This document shows, in pieces, positions 22,586 to 33,393 of a DNA stretch of 64,000 nt (the stretch's first letter is position 1; each line of letters begins with the position of its first letter). The stretch comes from Bisporella sp. PMI_857. Its lineage: Eukaryota > Ascomycota > Leotiomycetes > Helotiales > Helotiaceae. The stretch covers positions 62,001-126,000 of the forward strand of contig JAJSPD010000022.1 in NCBI GenBank assembly GCA_021307315.1. Reading direction: 5' to 3'. The position numbers and the translations under genes were made by a program. The notes below the pieces were generated by a model. The model searched no databases. It saw only the letters and a program-made list of their open reading frames with translations, and was not told the DNA's origin.

Positions 22586-22970
22586 ACAGGCTTCAGCTGC
22601 AGTACTTTCAAGGCTGCAAACGGAATAAACAACCTATGGCCAGTTACAGGCTTACAGTTACAACAAGGATGTATGATCTAGGCTGTTGTAGGCTTCAGCT
22701 GTTGAAGTGCTTTCGGAGATACCCAAATCACAAGCAAATCACAAGCTTAGTGGCTGTAAAGGAAGAATACAACACAGTCGAGGGGCGAAGAACATAATGG
22801 AAGCCAGAACTCCTTGGAGGAGGGCAAGCTTGAGTCTCTCATAGATTCAATAACCTACATTTCATATCAATACAATACTATTACTTTTTCATTAGTAATT
22901 GCGTGTCTTTATATTATACGTGTCCTTACCTGCCATATTTCAATCCTCCTACTGCCCTCTATTTGTTACA
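22586..22970 (-). mobile_element. degenerate LTR, family C
   Basis: The plus strand ends with CCTCCTACTGCCCTCTATTTGTTACA, the reverse complement of the family-C start at 40818. It shares GGGCAAGCTTGAGTC and CTTTCAAGGCTGCAAACGG with that copy in reverse. The left border (TGTCACAGGC) is approximate. Confidence 0.55.
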
Positions 22971-23298
22971 ATAAAGCACTACTTTCCTTCCCTTCTTCTG
23001 TCTGTAGCTTGTTTTCTTAGTTATAACAATTGTCAGTCGTTTACACCTTTGAGTCCCTCTTCCTGAGATCCACGGATTGAGATCCCTGTTCGCCTTGAGT
23101 TGTTACATTGGTGAGTAGAAAGTTCTCCACATCTCTGAGACTGATGGGATGTCATTGATCGGTATGTGCATTTATGATACAGTAAGCTACACAAGCTATT
23201 CTACAGTAGCATGAAATAAACATAAATAATATATACAAGTTTCGGTTGCGTCTGATGAGACATCACAATTTCTTCCTTCTCAGTTCGTCCACTTCTCT

Positions 23299-24600
23299 TT
23301 AGTCTTTCCACCCCCTCCTCCGTCCAATGGTTTTCACAACATACACCAGGCCGAGCAAAACAGGCACTTCAATAAGTGGCCCGACAGTAGATGCCAAAGC
23401 CTGATCGCTATTAGGGCCATACGTAGCAACTGCGACGGCGATTGCGAGCTCGAAATTGTTGCTGGCTGCTGTAAAGCTTTGCGTCGCCGCCAATTTATAT
23501 CCAAAGCCAAGCTTATACGTTAATAAAAGTGTAAAAAAGAAAATGACCGCAAAGTAGACAATTAGCGGCGCTGCAACTCTAACAACGGACACTATTTGGT
23601 GCACAACTTGCCGGCCTTGAGACGCAAACAAAACGAGAATAGTGAAAAGAAGACCGATAAGCGACCACGGGGCAGCGAACTTCAAAAATACTTTATCGTA
23701 CCAAGTCGGACTGAAAAGTTTACGAAGACCGAACCGGGTTATAATTGCAGCACCAAGAGGGATTCCGAGGAAGACAGCTACTGATTTGGCGACAACTTTG
23801 TAAGAGACCTGCGCATTGGCACCACTGATGACTCGAAGGAACAGGATTGCGAGAGGGGCAAAAAGAACCATTTGCAACATTGAATTGATAGCGACGAGGA
23901 TGGCGCAGTATTCGTTATCCCCGCCAGCGAGACCCGTCCAGATTAAGACCATCGCGATACACCTCGCAAGGCCGACAAGAATCAGCCCGTCTCGCAGACC
24001 TGGCTTGTCAGGAAGGAACGCCCACGCGAGGCCAAGCTGCACTAAATTAGTATAGCGAACGGGAAAATGTGACACTAGAGAAGAGCATACCATGACTAAA
24101 GGCGCAACGATCCAATTAACCACAATGCTAAATCCTATCTGTACCCAGATTTTGCGCTCACGAAAGACGTGATGAAGCGTCTCGTACCTGACTTTACACA
24201 AGATAGGATACATCATGACGAGTAATCCAATTGCTAGTCACAGAAGAGAGTGTAAGCAAGAGATCTTCGTAGGCCAAAGGGGCAATTTCTTTTTACCTAT
24301 TGGAACAGAGACTCCAACAAATTTCCCTTTCTGCAAAGCCGGGCCAGTATTGGGGACAAAATTTCCCAGAATGATGCCGATAGCCATTGCCAAGAGAATC
24401 CACACTGCTAAGAATCGGTCCAGCAACCCTAAACTTTTGAAAGCAGATACTTTGGATGAACGAGGATCTTTTGCTGGATTGTCTTGCACTTGTAGCTCGA
24501 TATCGGGATTCAGAGATAAAGGCGGTGTCAGGTCGGAAACTGACTGCTCCTTCCCAGGTTGTAGCGCGGAGGAATAAAGATCATGCGGAGTTGGAGGCAT
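23299..24600 (-). CDS. ACR3: ACR3-type arsenite efflux transporter
   Basis: Three exons (24600-24297, 24233-24091, 24036-23299) join in frame to 394 residues, the usual size for ACR3. The 54-bp second intron keeps the frame open but would interrupt a conserved stretch if translated. Conserved blocks are GLLVMMYPILCKVRYE, LGLAWAFLPDKPGLRDGLIL, VGLARCIAMVLIWTGLAGGD, NEYCAILVAINSMLQMVLFA and, near the end, TQSFTAASNNFELAIAVAVA. About ten hydrophobic segments fit a BART-superfamily carrier in the plasma membrane that exports As(III) using the proton gradient. The cysteine in the MYPILCK block matches the residue needed for transport in characterised ACR3 proteins. The ATG at 24600 is chosen for its size and context; another in-frame ATG lies at 24678. 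It is divergent from the arsenate reductase gene. Appears intact. Confidence 0.93.
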
Positions 24601-25131
24601 ATTGTGAATGCTGTTGGTGGGATGATGTTCGAAGTCTGTACTGGAGATATTATGTCGAAGGAACAGACTTGAGCACAAGTCTCTGTTTTATACATATATT
24701 CGAGTAAAAAAGAAGAGACGCGAAAGGAAGAGAAAAAAGAATATGTTTGAGGCCGAGGCCCTTATCCATCGCACCAGCCAATCAAAAAGAGGCAGTGACA
24801 TTCTGCGGGATTAAGCGAGTGACATTCCAGTTCCACACCCCCACTAATGATGCACCGGCTTGAACAATCGTTTCCAATTATTGCACTCGAAGCCAGGCAC
24901 GAGGCATGGAATAGGAAGCTATAAGGCGTAAAATTTTCTTCTCTACTATTCTGCATGCTACTGGCAATCTTCCCAGGTTCATAGATCAAGTCGCATGTGT
25001 CGGTGCCGAGATCTTCGCGTTTCCTACGCTTCTGCATCCCTCAATGCATGACTTTTAAAACCCTGCTGTTGAACTTGAAATTATTTCACGACACTACCAA
25101 GTCCTGTTCCCTATCTTCCTCCACCGTAATA
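24601..25131. promoter_or_regulatory. divergent promoter of ACR3 and the arsenate reductase gene
   Basis: The 531 bp between the two start codons must hold both promoters. It contains two tandem copies of AGTGACATT (24794-24802 and 24818-24826), 24 bp apart start to start, and a CCAAT-type AGCCAATCA near 24777-24785. The same AGTGACAT core is present twice in the other divergent promoter of the cluster. Binding by the local bZIP is inference. Confidence 0.5.
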
Positions 25132-25806
25132 ATGGCAACAGACAATCTCAGTTCCATCAAACCCACAGAAGAGAAGCCGTGGTATGCCTATTACCCACCG
25201 CCTAAGACCACTGCGCCAGCTGTCGCTCGTGAGACCCTTCTCTCATGGATGCTCGAAGGAAAAGTAGCCGGAAAGGATTTCGTTCTTGTGGACCTTCGGA
25301 GGACGGATCACGAGGTATGTCCTAATGTTCCTTTTATTGGCCTTTACAAAGGGGACCACACATACTGTACTAGAAAGCTCGAAATTCATCCATGTACTGA
25401 AATTCTGACCTTATAAGGGTGGCACTATTCGTGGATCAATCAATCTACCCGCTCAATCTCTCTACTCCGCGATCCCTTCACTATACAATCTCTTTTCGAC
25501 TGCCAATATTCGGACCGTAATCTGGTACTGTGGTATGTTATCTGCTTTCCGCATTTGTCACCTGCGCACTCGTCACCCAGTCTTCTCTCTCTTTTTGCTG
25601 CCTCTGGCACCCTTGGCTTAGAAGTTGCAGGTTCCTCACGCGGCCGCGGTAATCGCGCGGCAGGCTGGTTTGCAGATTACATCAAAGACCAGAACAACAC
25701 TGGGATGGAAAGCTGTACTCTCGAAGGTGGCATTAAGGGTTGGGCGACCGCAGGAGATGAATACGTGAGAATGATGGACGGGTACGATGCTTCAGTATGG
25801 AAGTAG
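25132..25806 (+). CDS. ACR2: arsenate reductase, Cdc25/rhodanese (Acr2) type
   Basis: Three exons (25132-25314, 25418-25532, 25631-25806) give 157 residues, the usual size of Acr2-like reductases. The rhodanese fold shows FVLVDLRRTDHEGGTIRGSI with the active-site loop WYCGSSRGRG (C-x5-R), where Y replaces the H of the canonical HCx5R. The end has ESCTLEGGIKGWA, the typical last helix of rhodaneses. Acr2 proteins reduce As(V) to As(III) with glutathione and glutaredoxin in the cytosol, producing the ACR3 substrate. Both introns have good GT donors (GTATGT) and AG acceptors. A generic rhodanese/Cdc25 phosphatase role is possible on sequence alone, but the divergent ACR3 neighbour strongly favours arsenate reduction. 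Confidence 0.88.
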
Positions 25807-26861
25807 AGCGGATGTGTCTTCTGTTGGTAAGTGTGGCGTGTTCGCGTAGTACGGAAAGAGACTGTGTCTTCAAGGCGGGTCGAGAACATATAATATCTTT
25901 GAATATCCTTGAAAAAGCTCTTATAGTAACCTTCCCATCAAATTATCTTGTAAGAGCACAAATGTGTTATGATGTCTCAGGAAGATAGAATGTGACGAAG
26001 CCTGAGCTAATGATATAAGATCATTTGGTGCTATGCCACATCCAGAAGGAGATTGAGGCACGCTTATAAAAGGTACACCTGATTTCCATCTCACAATTCC
26101 TACTGTATCAGAGGTTCAGAGGCATCGATAGTAACGAAGACTCTTGGCCAATCAGGCCACACTGCTGACACCAAGCTGCTGACATTTCGCAACTTCAAAA
26201 TTGAAAACCTTATAATGTACAAAAATAGAAGCACTCCCAGGCCCCACGCAATACCTCTCGCGTCTTTAATGTCCAGTACAAGTACAATACCGCGCACATC
26301 AAACGATTTATATGCCTCATGAACATTCGACATTTCAGGCACTCATCGTCCGCGCCGAGGAACGCAGAGCATGATCAACCTACAGCACAATATCTAATCG
26401 CCAGGGCCATCAAGCTTTGATGCTGACGCCATCGACAATGCGTATTCATCCAGTTTGGCGACTAATACCATTGATGATATGCTGCTGGGATTCTATGGTC
26501 GTGGGCAGGCACTTTACCAGGCAATGAGATGGCTAAGGTGGGAAGATAACACGGAAGACCCCGCAAACGCGACGCGTTACTATTTGGAAGTCATATCCAT
26601 CGTTGTCGCTCGGCTCTGCACAGCTTCCTTTGAGGTTCAACACCACCTCTGGTGGATGGTAATTTCCATCGATGCCTAGAAAATCCTACTAATGGCCGGG
26701 CGCAACCTTGTGTAAATGTGGCCGAGATTTGTGCTGGGGAGTTCGGTAACAAGTTGATGCGCATCTCAAGTATCCTAAGAAGAACGGCAGACTTCAATAC
26801 AAGCACAAACTCTTTGCTGCTCTGCAGGTGCCTTGTGACACTGTTGGCCTGTCGCGTGTGA
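25807..26861. other. intergenic with an orphan coding-like fragment
   Basis: Most of this kilobase shows no gene. Between about 26410 and 26590 the plus strand stays open and reads AIDNAYSSSLATNTIDDMLL then GFYGRGQALYQAMRWLRWED, which looks like real protein but is not a family I recognise. No start, splice partner or domain could be attached to it, so it may be the remnant of a lost cluster gene or chance. Confidence 0.3.
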
Positions 26862-27935
26862 TCATGTGTCGCTAATAAAAGCCAGAAGGCTGAACAACAG
26901 ATCTGTCTTGACTCGACATCCCTCGTCACGGCGAGCCGGCTTGCGAAACCCGTACCAGAGCCAAGTTGCTACATCTTTCTGGTCGATTCCTTTGAAGTTC
27001 TGCTGTGCGATGAGAATGTATGCCTCTGCGCAAAGCATCGTAGACTCTCCCTCGGTGTTATATTTGTAGTAGGCTTCAATGGCTGGCTGGAAAAAAAATC
27101 CTGGTAGTGAGTGCAGGTTCTCTTGACTCAGAACTATAGCGTGTTCGTCTGTCTTGTCGTCGTCCGGCTTCGAAAAGTGTCCATCAGAGCAGCAGGTTCC
27201 CGCTGTTGGCGGAATCAGGTCTGGGGTGGCTGCCGCAGATATCAAAGTTCCAGTTCCTCCAGTAAGCTGGTACTGCGCGGTTTGGAGAGCTAGATCTGAT
27301 GCACTATATAAGTTGGAGTGACATTCTGCACCGACGCCAGCCAATACAGGTACCGTGGCGAATGTATTTTCAGAGAGATGTTTAGGCGACTGAGCTAGAG
27401 GAATCAGCGCTTGCGGGATCTCGAATTCTGTGGAACTATTGGCATTTTCAGGTTCAGCATGTGGAAAGATATCGACAAGTTCCGGGCCAAGTCCAACAGA
27501 CAAGTCGTCAGAGAACAGGGGCTGAAATGGAAGTGGGGCAATCAGTGGCAAATTCTCGAGGCCAGCAGTATTGGGGAATAGGCCAAATGTCTGAGGGCTG
27601 GTTTCTCGCAGGCTGGGCAGTAGTGCAGGTAAACTGCTGCCATCATCACTCTGAAACTGTTGTGGCAGCACGGGACAGCTTGACGTGGTCTGGTCATCAT
27701 AATTGCGACGTCGGGCCAATTCCGCTTGAAGAGCATCAACTTGACTCTGAAGGGTCGTTACAGACTGTTCTGCCTGAGTAAGCTTCTGTTCTAGCGTCGC
27801 GATGTAGTCCTTTCGACGAGCGCGATGGCGGCGCTGGTTGTTGCGAACCCGCTCCAGCGTTTGTTGTGCCGTAACACTCTTGCTTCTAGTTCGTGTTCTG
27901 GGTCCGGCGGCATGAGAATGTGAGTTGGAAGCCAT
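26862..27935 (-). CDS. bZIP transcription factor of the arsenic cluster
   Basis: A single 357-codon frame runs from ATG 27935 to a stop at 26862. The basic region is TLERVRNNQRRHRARRKDYI (about residues 26-45), followed by a zipper (LEQKLTQAEQSVTTLQSQV with leucine or valine heptads to about residue 74). A long proline/serine-rich middle follows, then a conserved tail: MLCAEAYILIAQQNFKGID, VATWLWYGFRKPARRDEGCR and VKTDLLFSLLAFIS. The tail type is shared by other fungal bZIPs of this class. Cysteine clusters such as TCCSDGHF could bind arsenite as Yap8 does in yeast, but that is inference. It lies between the arsenate reductase and ArsM genes and is divergent from ArsM, which suggests it is the cluster regulator. 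Intact. Confidence 0.85.
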   Translation of the reverse strand: MASNSHSHAAGPRTRTRSKSVTAQQTLERVRNNQRRHRARRKDYIATLEQKLTQAEQSVTTLQSQVDALQAELARRRNYDDQTTSSCPVLPQQFQSDDGSSLPALLPSLRETSPQTFGLFPNTAGLENLPLIAPLPFQPLFSDDLSVGLGPELVDIFPHAEPENANSSTEFEIPQALIPLAQSPKHLSENTFATVPVLAGVGAECHSNLYSASDLALQTAQYQLTGGTGTLISAAATPDLIPPTAGTCCSDGHFSKPDDDKTDEHAIVLSQENLHSLPGFFFQPAIEAYYKYNTEGESTMLCAEAYILIAQQNFKGIDQKDVATWLWYGFRKPARRDEGCRVKTDLLFSLLAFISDT

Positions 27936-28489
27936 GGAGATTGGTTATTTGGAGTTGCTCCATCGATCTGTCACCGTTTCCAATCTATTAATTATAAGCA
28001 ACGGGAGCCGAACAAAGCCGGGCAGCCACTCAGGAAACAGTGACATATCGAAACGGTTATGTAAGCAGATGTCCACAGCCACTTTTAATCATAACCCACC
28101 AATCACTACAATACAAGCCCCACTTCAATGAGCACACCAATTCCACCGTTCGTCCCTAATCTTGACAAGCATCAAACTTCTGTGCAGGCGAAGATTTGTG
28201 CCGCGGACTCGATCGACTGAATGATATGTCTTCACTACGGTCTCCTCTAGGTAGTCTTACTGTCTCAAAGCTCGGTATGTGATGATTTTGCACAGCCGGC
28301 TGATGTCTGATAAGTCGAGGCTTTCTTAGTTGTCAAATTCATCAGCAGGTGACATAAACAGTGACATATCGCTGTCCACGGAAAATCTATATGAGTTCTA
28401 GATTTAGCATGGCTTCGTAAATTCCTTCTTTGCCAGGATCGACGAAGCACTTCATTTATTTACTATTTTTACCCACGGCATTCAAGACA
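27936..28489. promoter_or_regulatory. divergent promoter of the bZIP and ArsM genes
   Basis: This 554-bp spacer carries an exact 16-bp direct repeat, AAACAGTGACATATCG, at 28035-28050 and 28356-28371. A third partial copy, AGGTGACATAAAC, sits immediately upstream of the second. The core AGTGACAT is the one found twice in the ACR3/ACR2 spacer. A regulatory role is inferred from recurrence and position only. Confidence 0.5.
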
Positions 28490-29651
28490 ATGGAATCCAA
28501 AGAGATTTACGACCAAGTCAACAAACGATACGGCTCAATCGACAAGAGTAACACAGGCCAGTACGAGCAGACAGTTGCTAATGCTTTCGGGTACACAAAA
28601 GAAGAACTGGCTGGCATCCCGGAGGGTGCAAATCTTGGACTGAGCTGTGGCAATCCGCTTGCGCTTGCTAAGCTGAGAGAGGTACGCATAACTATACTTT
28701 ACAATAAATCTCAGTGCTAATTTGCGCAGGGCGAAACTATTATCGACCTTGGATCTGGTGCTGGCTTCGACGTTTTTATAGCTGCAAAAAGAGTCGGTCT
28801 ATCTGGCAAGATAATTGGTGTTGACATGAACAAGGCGAGTAGGAATTTGGCCTGCTTAAGCGTTTGGATGTCGCGCTAACGATATATCAAAGAACATGAT
28901 TGAAAAAGCAAACGCCAACAAGGCAAAAACTAACGCTGAGAACGTCGAGTTCGTCGAAGGAGCTATCACTTCTATCCCGCTGTTAGACAACACAGCCGAT
29001 TGCATAATCAGCAACTGCGTCATCAATCTTGTTCCTGCGGCGGAAAAGCAGCTTGTGTTCAATGAGATATACCGACTGCTCAAGCCTGGCGGAAGAGTCG
29101 CTATTAGTGACATCCTTGCCCGGAAGGAGTTGACTAAAGACATGAAAGAGAATATCGCCTTATATGTTGGGTGCATCTCTGGAGCAAGTCATGTCAGTGA
29201 GTATGAAGCATATCTCAAGAATGCAGGCTTTAGAGGTGAGTCCAATCTCATCACTGCGCTATGGCCAATGACTGAGTTGCATGTGACAGAGCTCCTGATC
29301 GTAGATAGTAAAAATGACTTGAACGTGTACCTGACCGCAGCAGAGGACGGGACATCATGCTGTGGTACGGCCGTAGAGAAAGTCTCATCTTGCTGCACTA
29401 TGGAGAAGCAAGCAACACGCTGCAAGCCAGAGCTAAAAGAGTCCTGCTGCCAATCCGGTTCGCCGATATTCGGTTGTCAGGACAAGACTTCGATGGCAAG
29501 CGAGGCAAAAAAATTGGCCGCTTCAGTGGGAACCATGGACTTTAACGAGTGGGCTGGTACGAACATCGCAAACTCCCCAGTATGCTGGTTCCAGGCTAAT
29601 AGGCTCACAGGCTCCTTCCAAGTTTATGCTGTCAAGCCGATGACCAGTTGA
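28490..29651 (+). CDS. arsM: arsenite S-adenosylmethionine methyltransferase
   Basis: Four exons (28490-28681, 28730-28834, 28893-29235, 29290-29651) give 333 residues. The second intron has a GC donor (AAG|GCGAGT...AAAG). The SAM-binding motif is [20 protein letters not shown], followed by [10 protein letters not shown]. Conserved cysteines of fungal and bacterial ArsM are visible in [28 protein letters not shown] and [17 protein letters not shown]. The C terminus is rich in CC pairs (SCCGTA, SSCCTME, ESCCQS), as in other ArsM proteins that bind As(III). The enzyme methylates arsenite to mono- and dimethyl forms in the cytosol. The third intron is 54 bp and in frame, so unspliced RNA would also stay open but would break the conserved [18 protein letters not shown] run. 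Intact. Confidence 0.93.
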
Positions 29652-29907
29652 TGTATGTTGATGGGCAGCGATATCACAGCAGTATTTGTCTTAATTTTTT
29701 CCCTTTTTAATGCATTCACTTGTTCTCGCTAGCTCCTGACTCCCCAGTCCTTGAGTTTTCTCCATCAACTCCTTTTCGAAACTCGCATCGTACGGTGCCA
29801 TCGAATTATGTCTCAATACAACTCCCACATTAAGAGATAATCTAGCAGCATCTCCCCTCCATTTATATGTAAATATATTTTTGGGGGGTGATCAGCGCAG
29901 GTAGGAG

Positions 29908-30089
29908 TGTCGGAATACCTACCACGTAGCAAAAGGCGTAGTAGCTGTGACTACGCTCTTGCTGGTGTGGTTATGATATTCGTTGATTCTTCTAAGCTAC
30001 GGCCTATTGCCAGGTAGTTATATAGATGGTAGAGGGCCCACAATCCTCGTGATATGGAACGCGTGAAGCTATGTACATGCATTCCAACA
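29908..30089 (-). mobile_element. solo LTR, family B
   Basis: Read on the minus strand it runs from TGTTGGAATGCATGTACATA to GGTATTCCGACA, 182 bp, with imperfect inverted ends. Flanks (AGGAG on the left, ATAGC on the right) do not match, so it either recombined with another copy or moved a border. It cuts the adjoining HET pseudogene. Confidence 0.75.
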
Positions 30090-30420
30090 ATAGCAGTTCT
30101 CCGTGATCCTAATATTGCAGCTCTGCGACGGAAGGGCAACAACGTAGCCAGTCGACTCTTTGTCACCCTAAAAGTATAATAGGAACAGAAACAACGGACG
30201 TTGCCGTAGATCGACTTTGCGAAGATGACCCATGATCTGGCGAGTTGTTGGTGAGCCATTGTCTCGTGGAGGAGGATCCATGTCGAGCAACCGAATGCAT
30301 TGAGAGTCAGGCGACAATGGAAGATTTTCATAGAGCTGCCTTGCCGAAAGCGGATAGGAGGCCTGCTCTCTCGCCGACAGAATTGAGGTCAGCTCCACGG
30401 TCGTATCACCCTCAGCGTAA
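30090..30420 (-). pseudogene. HET-domain gene relic, cut at both ends
   Basis: The minus strand reads SARQLYENLPLSPDSQCIRL then LDMDPPPRDNG and, after a spacer, RKVDLRQRPLFLFLLYF, a TAG and GDKESTGYVVAL followed by NIRITEN. This is the start of a HET protein; the TAG sits where the invariant W of the YxWGD motif should be (TGG to TAG). The 5' side ends at the hAT element and the 3' side at the family-B LTR. Confidence 0.65.
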
Positions 30421-33112
30421 AAAATGAGTTGAGTTGAGTTGAGTAGCTATAGCTACTCAACTCAACTCAATGATATTTCAAACCTACTCAACTCAACTTA
30501 AGGCTACTCTGAGTATACTCTGAGTATACTCGAGTAGGCCGGCGCTAGCCGATAGTTACCGAAAATCACCGAGAGATATTCTTTATTATTTCTAAGCTTA
30601 CTAATAAAATTACTAATAGAAATGATCTAGAATTTATATAATAGCTATATTATATTATTATATAATTACTAATATAAGCTATTGTTAGTATATTCTGGTA
30701 ACTTGAGAAAATTCTAATAGATTCTACGTTATTCTTTACTATTTATCAGCTTACTAATAGTATTATTAATTGATTTTCTAGAAGAATCTAGTACTTTGAT
30801 TATTAATATAACCAGATTGTTCTAGAATAACACTCTACTTATTTTCTACTATATATTCAACTTAATATCTTCAAGTTAAAAAAAAAATTTCACTTCGATT
30901 AACTAGTATTACTACTACTACTTCTATTACTTTTCCTTTACTTATTATATCGATTATATATATAATATGTCGAACTCTTAAGCAACTAAGCTAAACCTTA
31001 TTCAAAACCATCCTGATTTTGAACTAAGCCCTTTTCAAGATTTAAATAGTTTTATATTTAAAAAACAACTTTTTTTCGAAAACTTTAAATCCAGCTAAAA
31101 AAAAGCCAGAAAAGCCGGAAAACTACCGAACTGTTACAATTAAATGTTTATATCCTAATTGCCGGTAAGTACTATTTATTAAACCTTTATTATTAACTTT
31201 ATATTAATATCTATTTTATAGTAAAACTTTTTTAAATCAAAAAGTAAACCAATCGACATCGAATTATATTGCGCATTATAAGTCTAATCATAAAGCGTTT
31301 AATATAATAAGAGTTCTGAATAGCTTAGACGAAAGTAAGTTATATTACTATTCTTTAACTCAAAATTTTTTTTATTGTTATAATAAATATTTACTAACTA
31401 TTATACTAGATGATTTTTTAGCGGCCGAGTTTTTCAAAGTAATACTATTAGTACTACTAGTACTATTACAGATATATTTGCTAAGCAAAAAGCTGCTAAA
31501 CGCTCTAATTCACCAGAAAAAGAAGTATTTAATATAATAAAATTCAAAAGATTACTTTTAAACTTTATTATATCAAATAATTTATCTTTTCGATCAGTTA
31601 CTTCGCGATCATTTAAAGAGCTTGTATTATATTTATCAAAAGAAGTTCCTTCGATATATTATAAAGCTCTTAAGAAAGATTTAGTTTCTATTTATAAAGA
31701 GAAGCAATCTTTTATTAAAAAGGAATTAAGCGATAATATTAAGTCTAATAGTAATTTCTTTTTAACTTTAGACGAGTAGACGGCAATTAACCAAAATGCT
31801 TATTTTAGTATTACTATGTAAGTTACTTTATTATATTACTATTACTTTTATTAATAATATTTACTAACTATTTTAATAGTCATTTTATAAATAAGAATTT
31901 CGAGCTTAAGTCTTATTTATTAGCTATAAAAAACTTAAAAAAAAAGCATTTTGGCTTATATTTAAATCAAGTTTTATTAAAGACTTTAAAAAAATATAAT
32001 ATTGAGTTTAATATATCTAGGTAAATTATATCCAATTTTAAATACTTATATTAAAACTTTTGACTAATAATTTACAGTATAACAAGAGATAACGCTAGCT
32101 TTAACGATACTTTAATAAGCGCTTTTCGAAAGCATTATTTATTCGAAAGTATTAAGTTTACCGGAGATATACCGTGTTTTGCACACGTATTAAACTTAGT
32201 AGTGCAAGATATACTAAAAACGCCTATTAAAAAAACTTATAACGAACTCGATAATCAGAATATTTTTGCAATAGAAAATAACGAAGAAATAAACGAAGCA
32301 GATTTAATTAGTAAGTTTTTATTATTTAATTTATTATATATTAAAGCTAACATTATTAATAGATAACTCTGCAAACTTATAGAAAAAAATTCGAAAAATA
32401 ATAATCGGAATTAAATATTCTCAAGAAAATATGCGATTATTAAATAGGCAAATCAAAGCTTTAGATATTCCAAATCCTAAAACATCGCAATTAGGTTAGT
32501 GACTTTTTATTTTATAAGTTATATTATAAATACTAATTAAAATTAGATCAAAAAACTCGATGGTTTTCTACTTATAATATGCTTAAAGAATTCCTTAACT
32601 TTTGGCCGGTTATAAAAGCAGTTATTAGTTTATCCGATTCTGACTTTTTTAAGAAATATAAAAACGCTTTCTTATTAAAGGATTCCGATATAACTTATTT
32701 AGAAAAATGTCTTAAAATATTTTCTATATTTGTTAAAGCTACTACGAAATTACAAGCTGAAAAATACCCGACTATATATTATTTAATCCCCGAGTTATAT
32801 AGTATTTATAATCGATTAGATACTATAAAATCTGAATTAAACGTAAATAATCTTATTCTATTATTAATAATATATTAATATTAATTAGAACGCAAACTTT
32901 ACCGATGCAATTAATAAAGGTATTATAAAGCTTCGGAAATACTTTCCGAAATCAGAAATATCAGAAAATAATAAAGCTTTATATATTGCTTTACTTCTAG
33001 ACTCTAGAATTAAAAAAGAAAAGCTAGAAGCTATCGGCCTTAGTCGAGCTCAAGCAATAGATATATTTAATAAATTTGAGGAAATATATCAAAAGTAAGT
33101 TATATTAATATT

Positions 33113-33314
33113 TGTTAAAAAGGTATTAGTGGAAGCTTGTGCTGTACGCAAGGTCTGCCCAAGTGCAGTGGTTCAGGGAGGATGAATTGACTTGATTGTA
33201 GAACTATTTGGAGGTCGCTCAGTGAAAGGGGTTTTACCCTTTCACTGATGACTAAGCTATTACATAAGGTATTGCCCATGCCTTATGGGTGGGCTACACC
33301 ACCAATTCTCAACA
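33113..33314 (-). repeat. 3' LTR of the Copia element
   Basis: This copy follows the RNase H region on the coding strand. It starts TGTTAAAAAGGTATTAGTGG and ends CCAATTCTCAACA on the plus strand. The sequence is identical to 38560-38761. Confidence 0.9.
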
Positions 33315-33393
33315 CTCCTACTTAGCACACCCGTAATAAAGCATGTGCCTAGCTCCTACTGTCCTCCTACTGCCGTCTTTTGTTCTTTTACTC

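Noticed and set aside
27461..27781. 106-codon plus-strand frame
   Set aside because: Antisense to the middle of the intact bZIP gene; no conserved motif.
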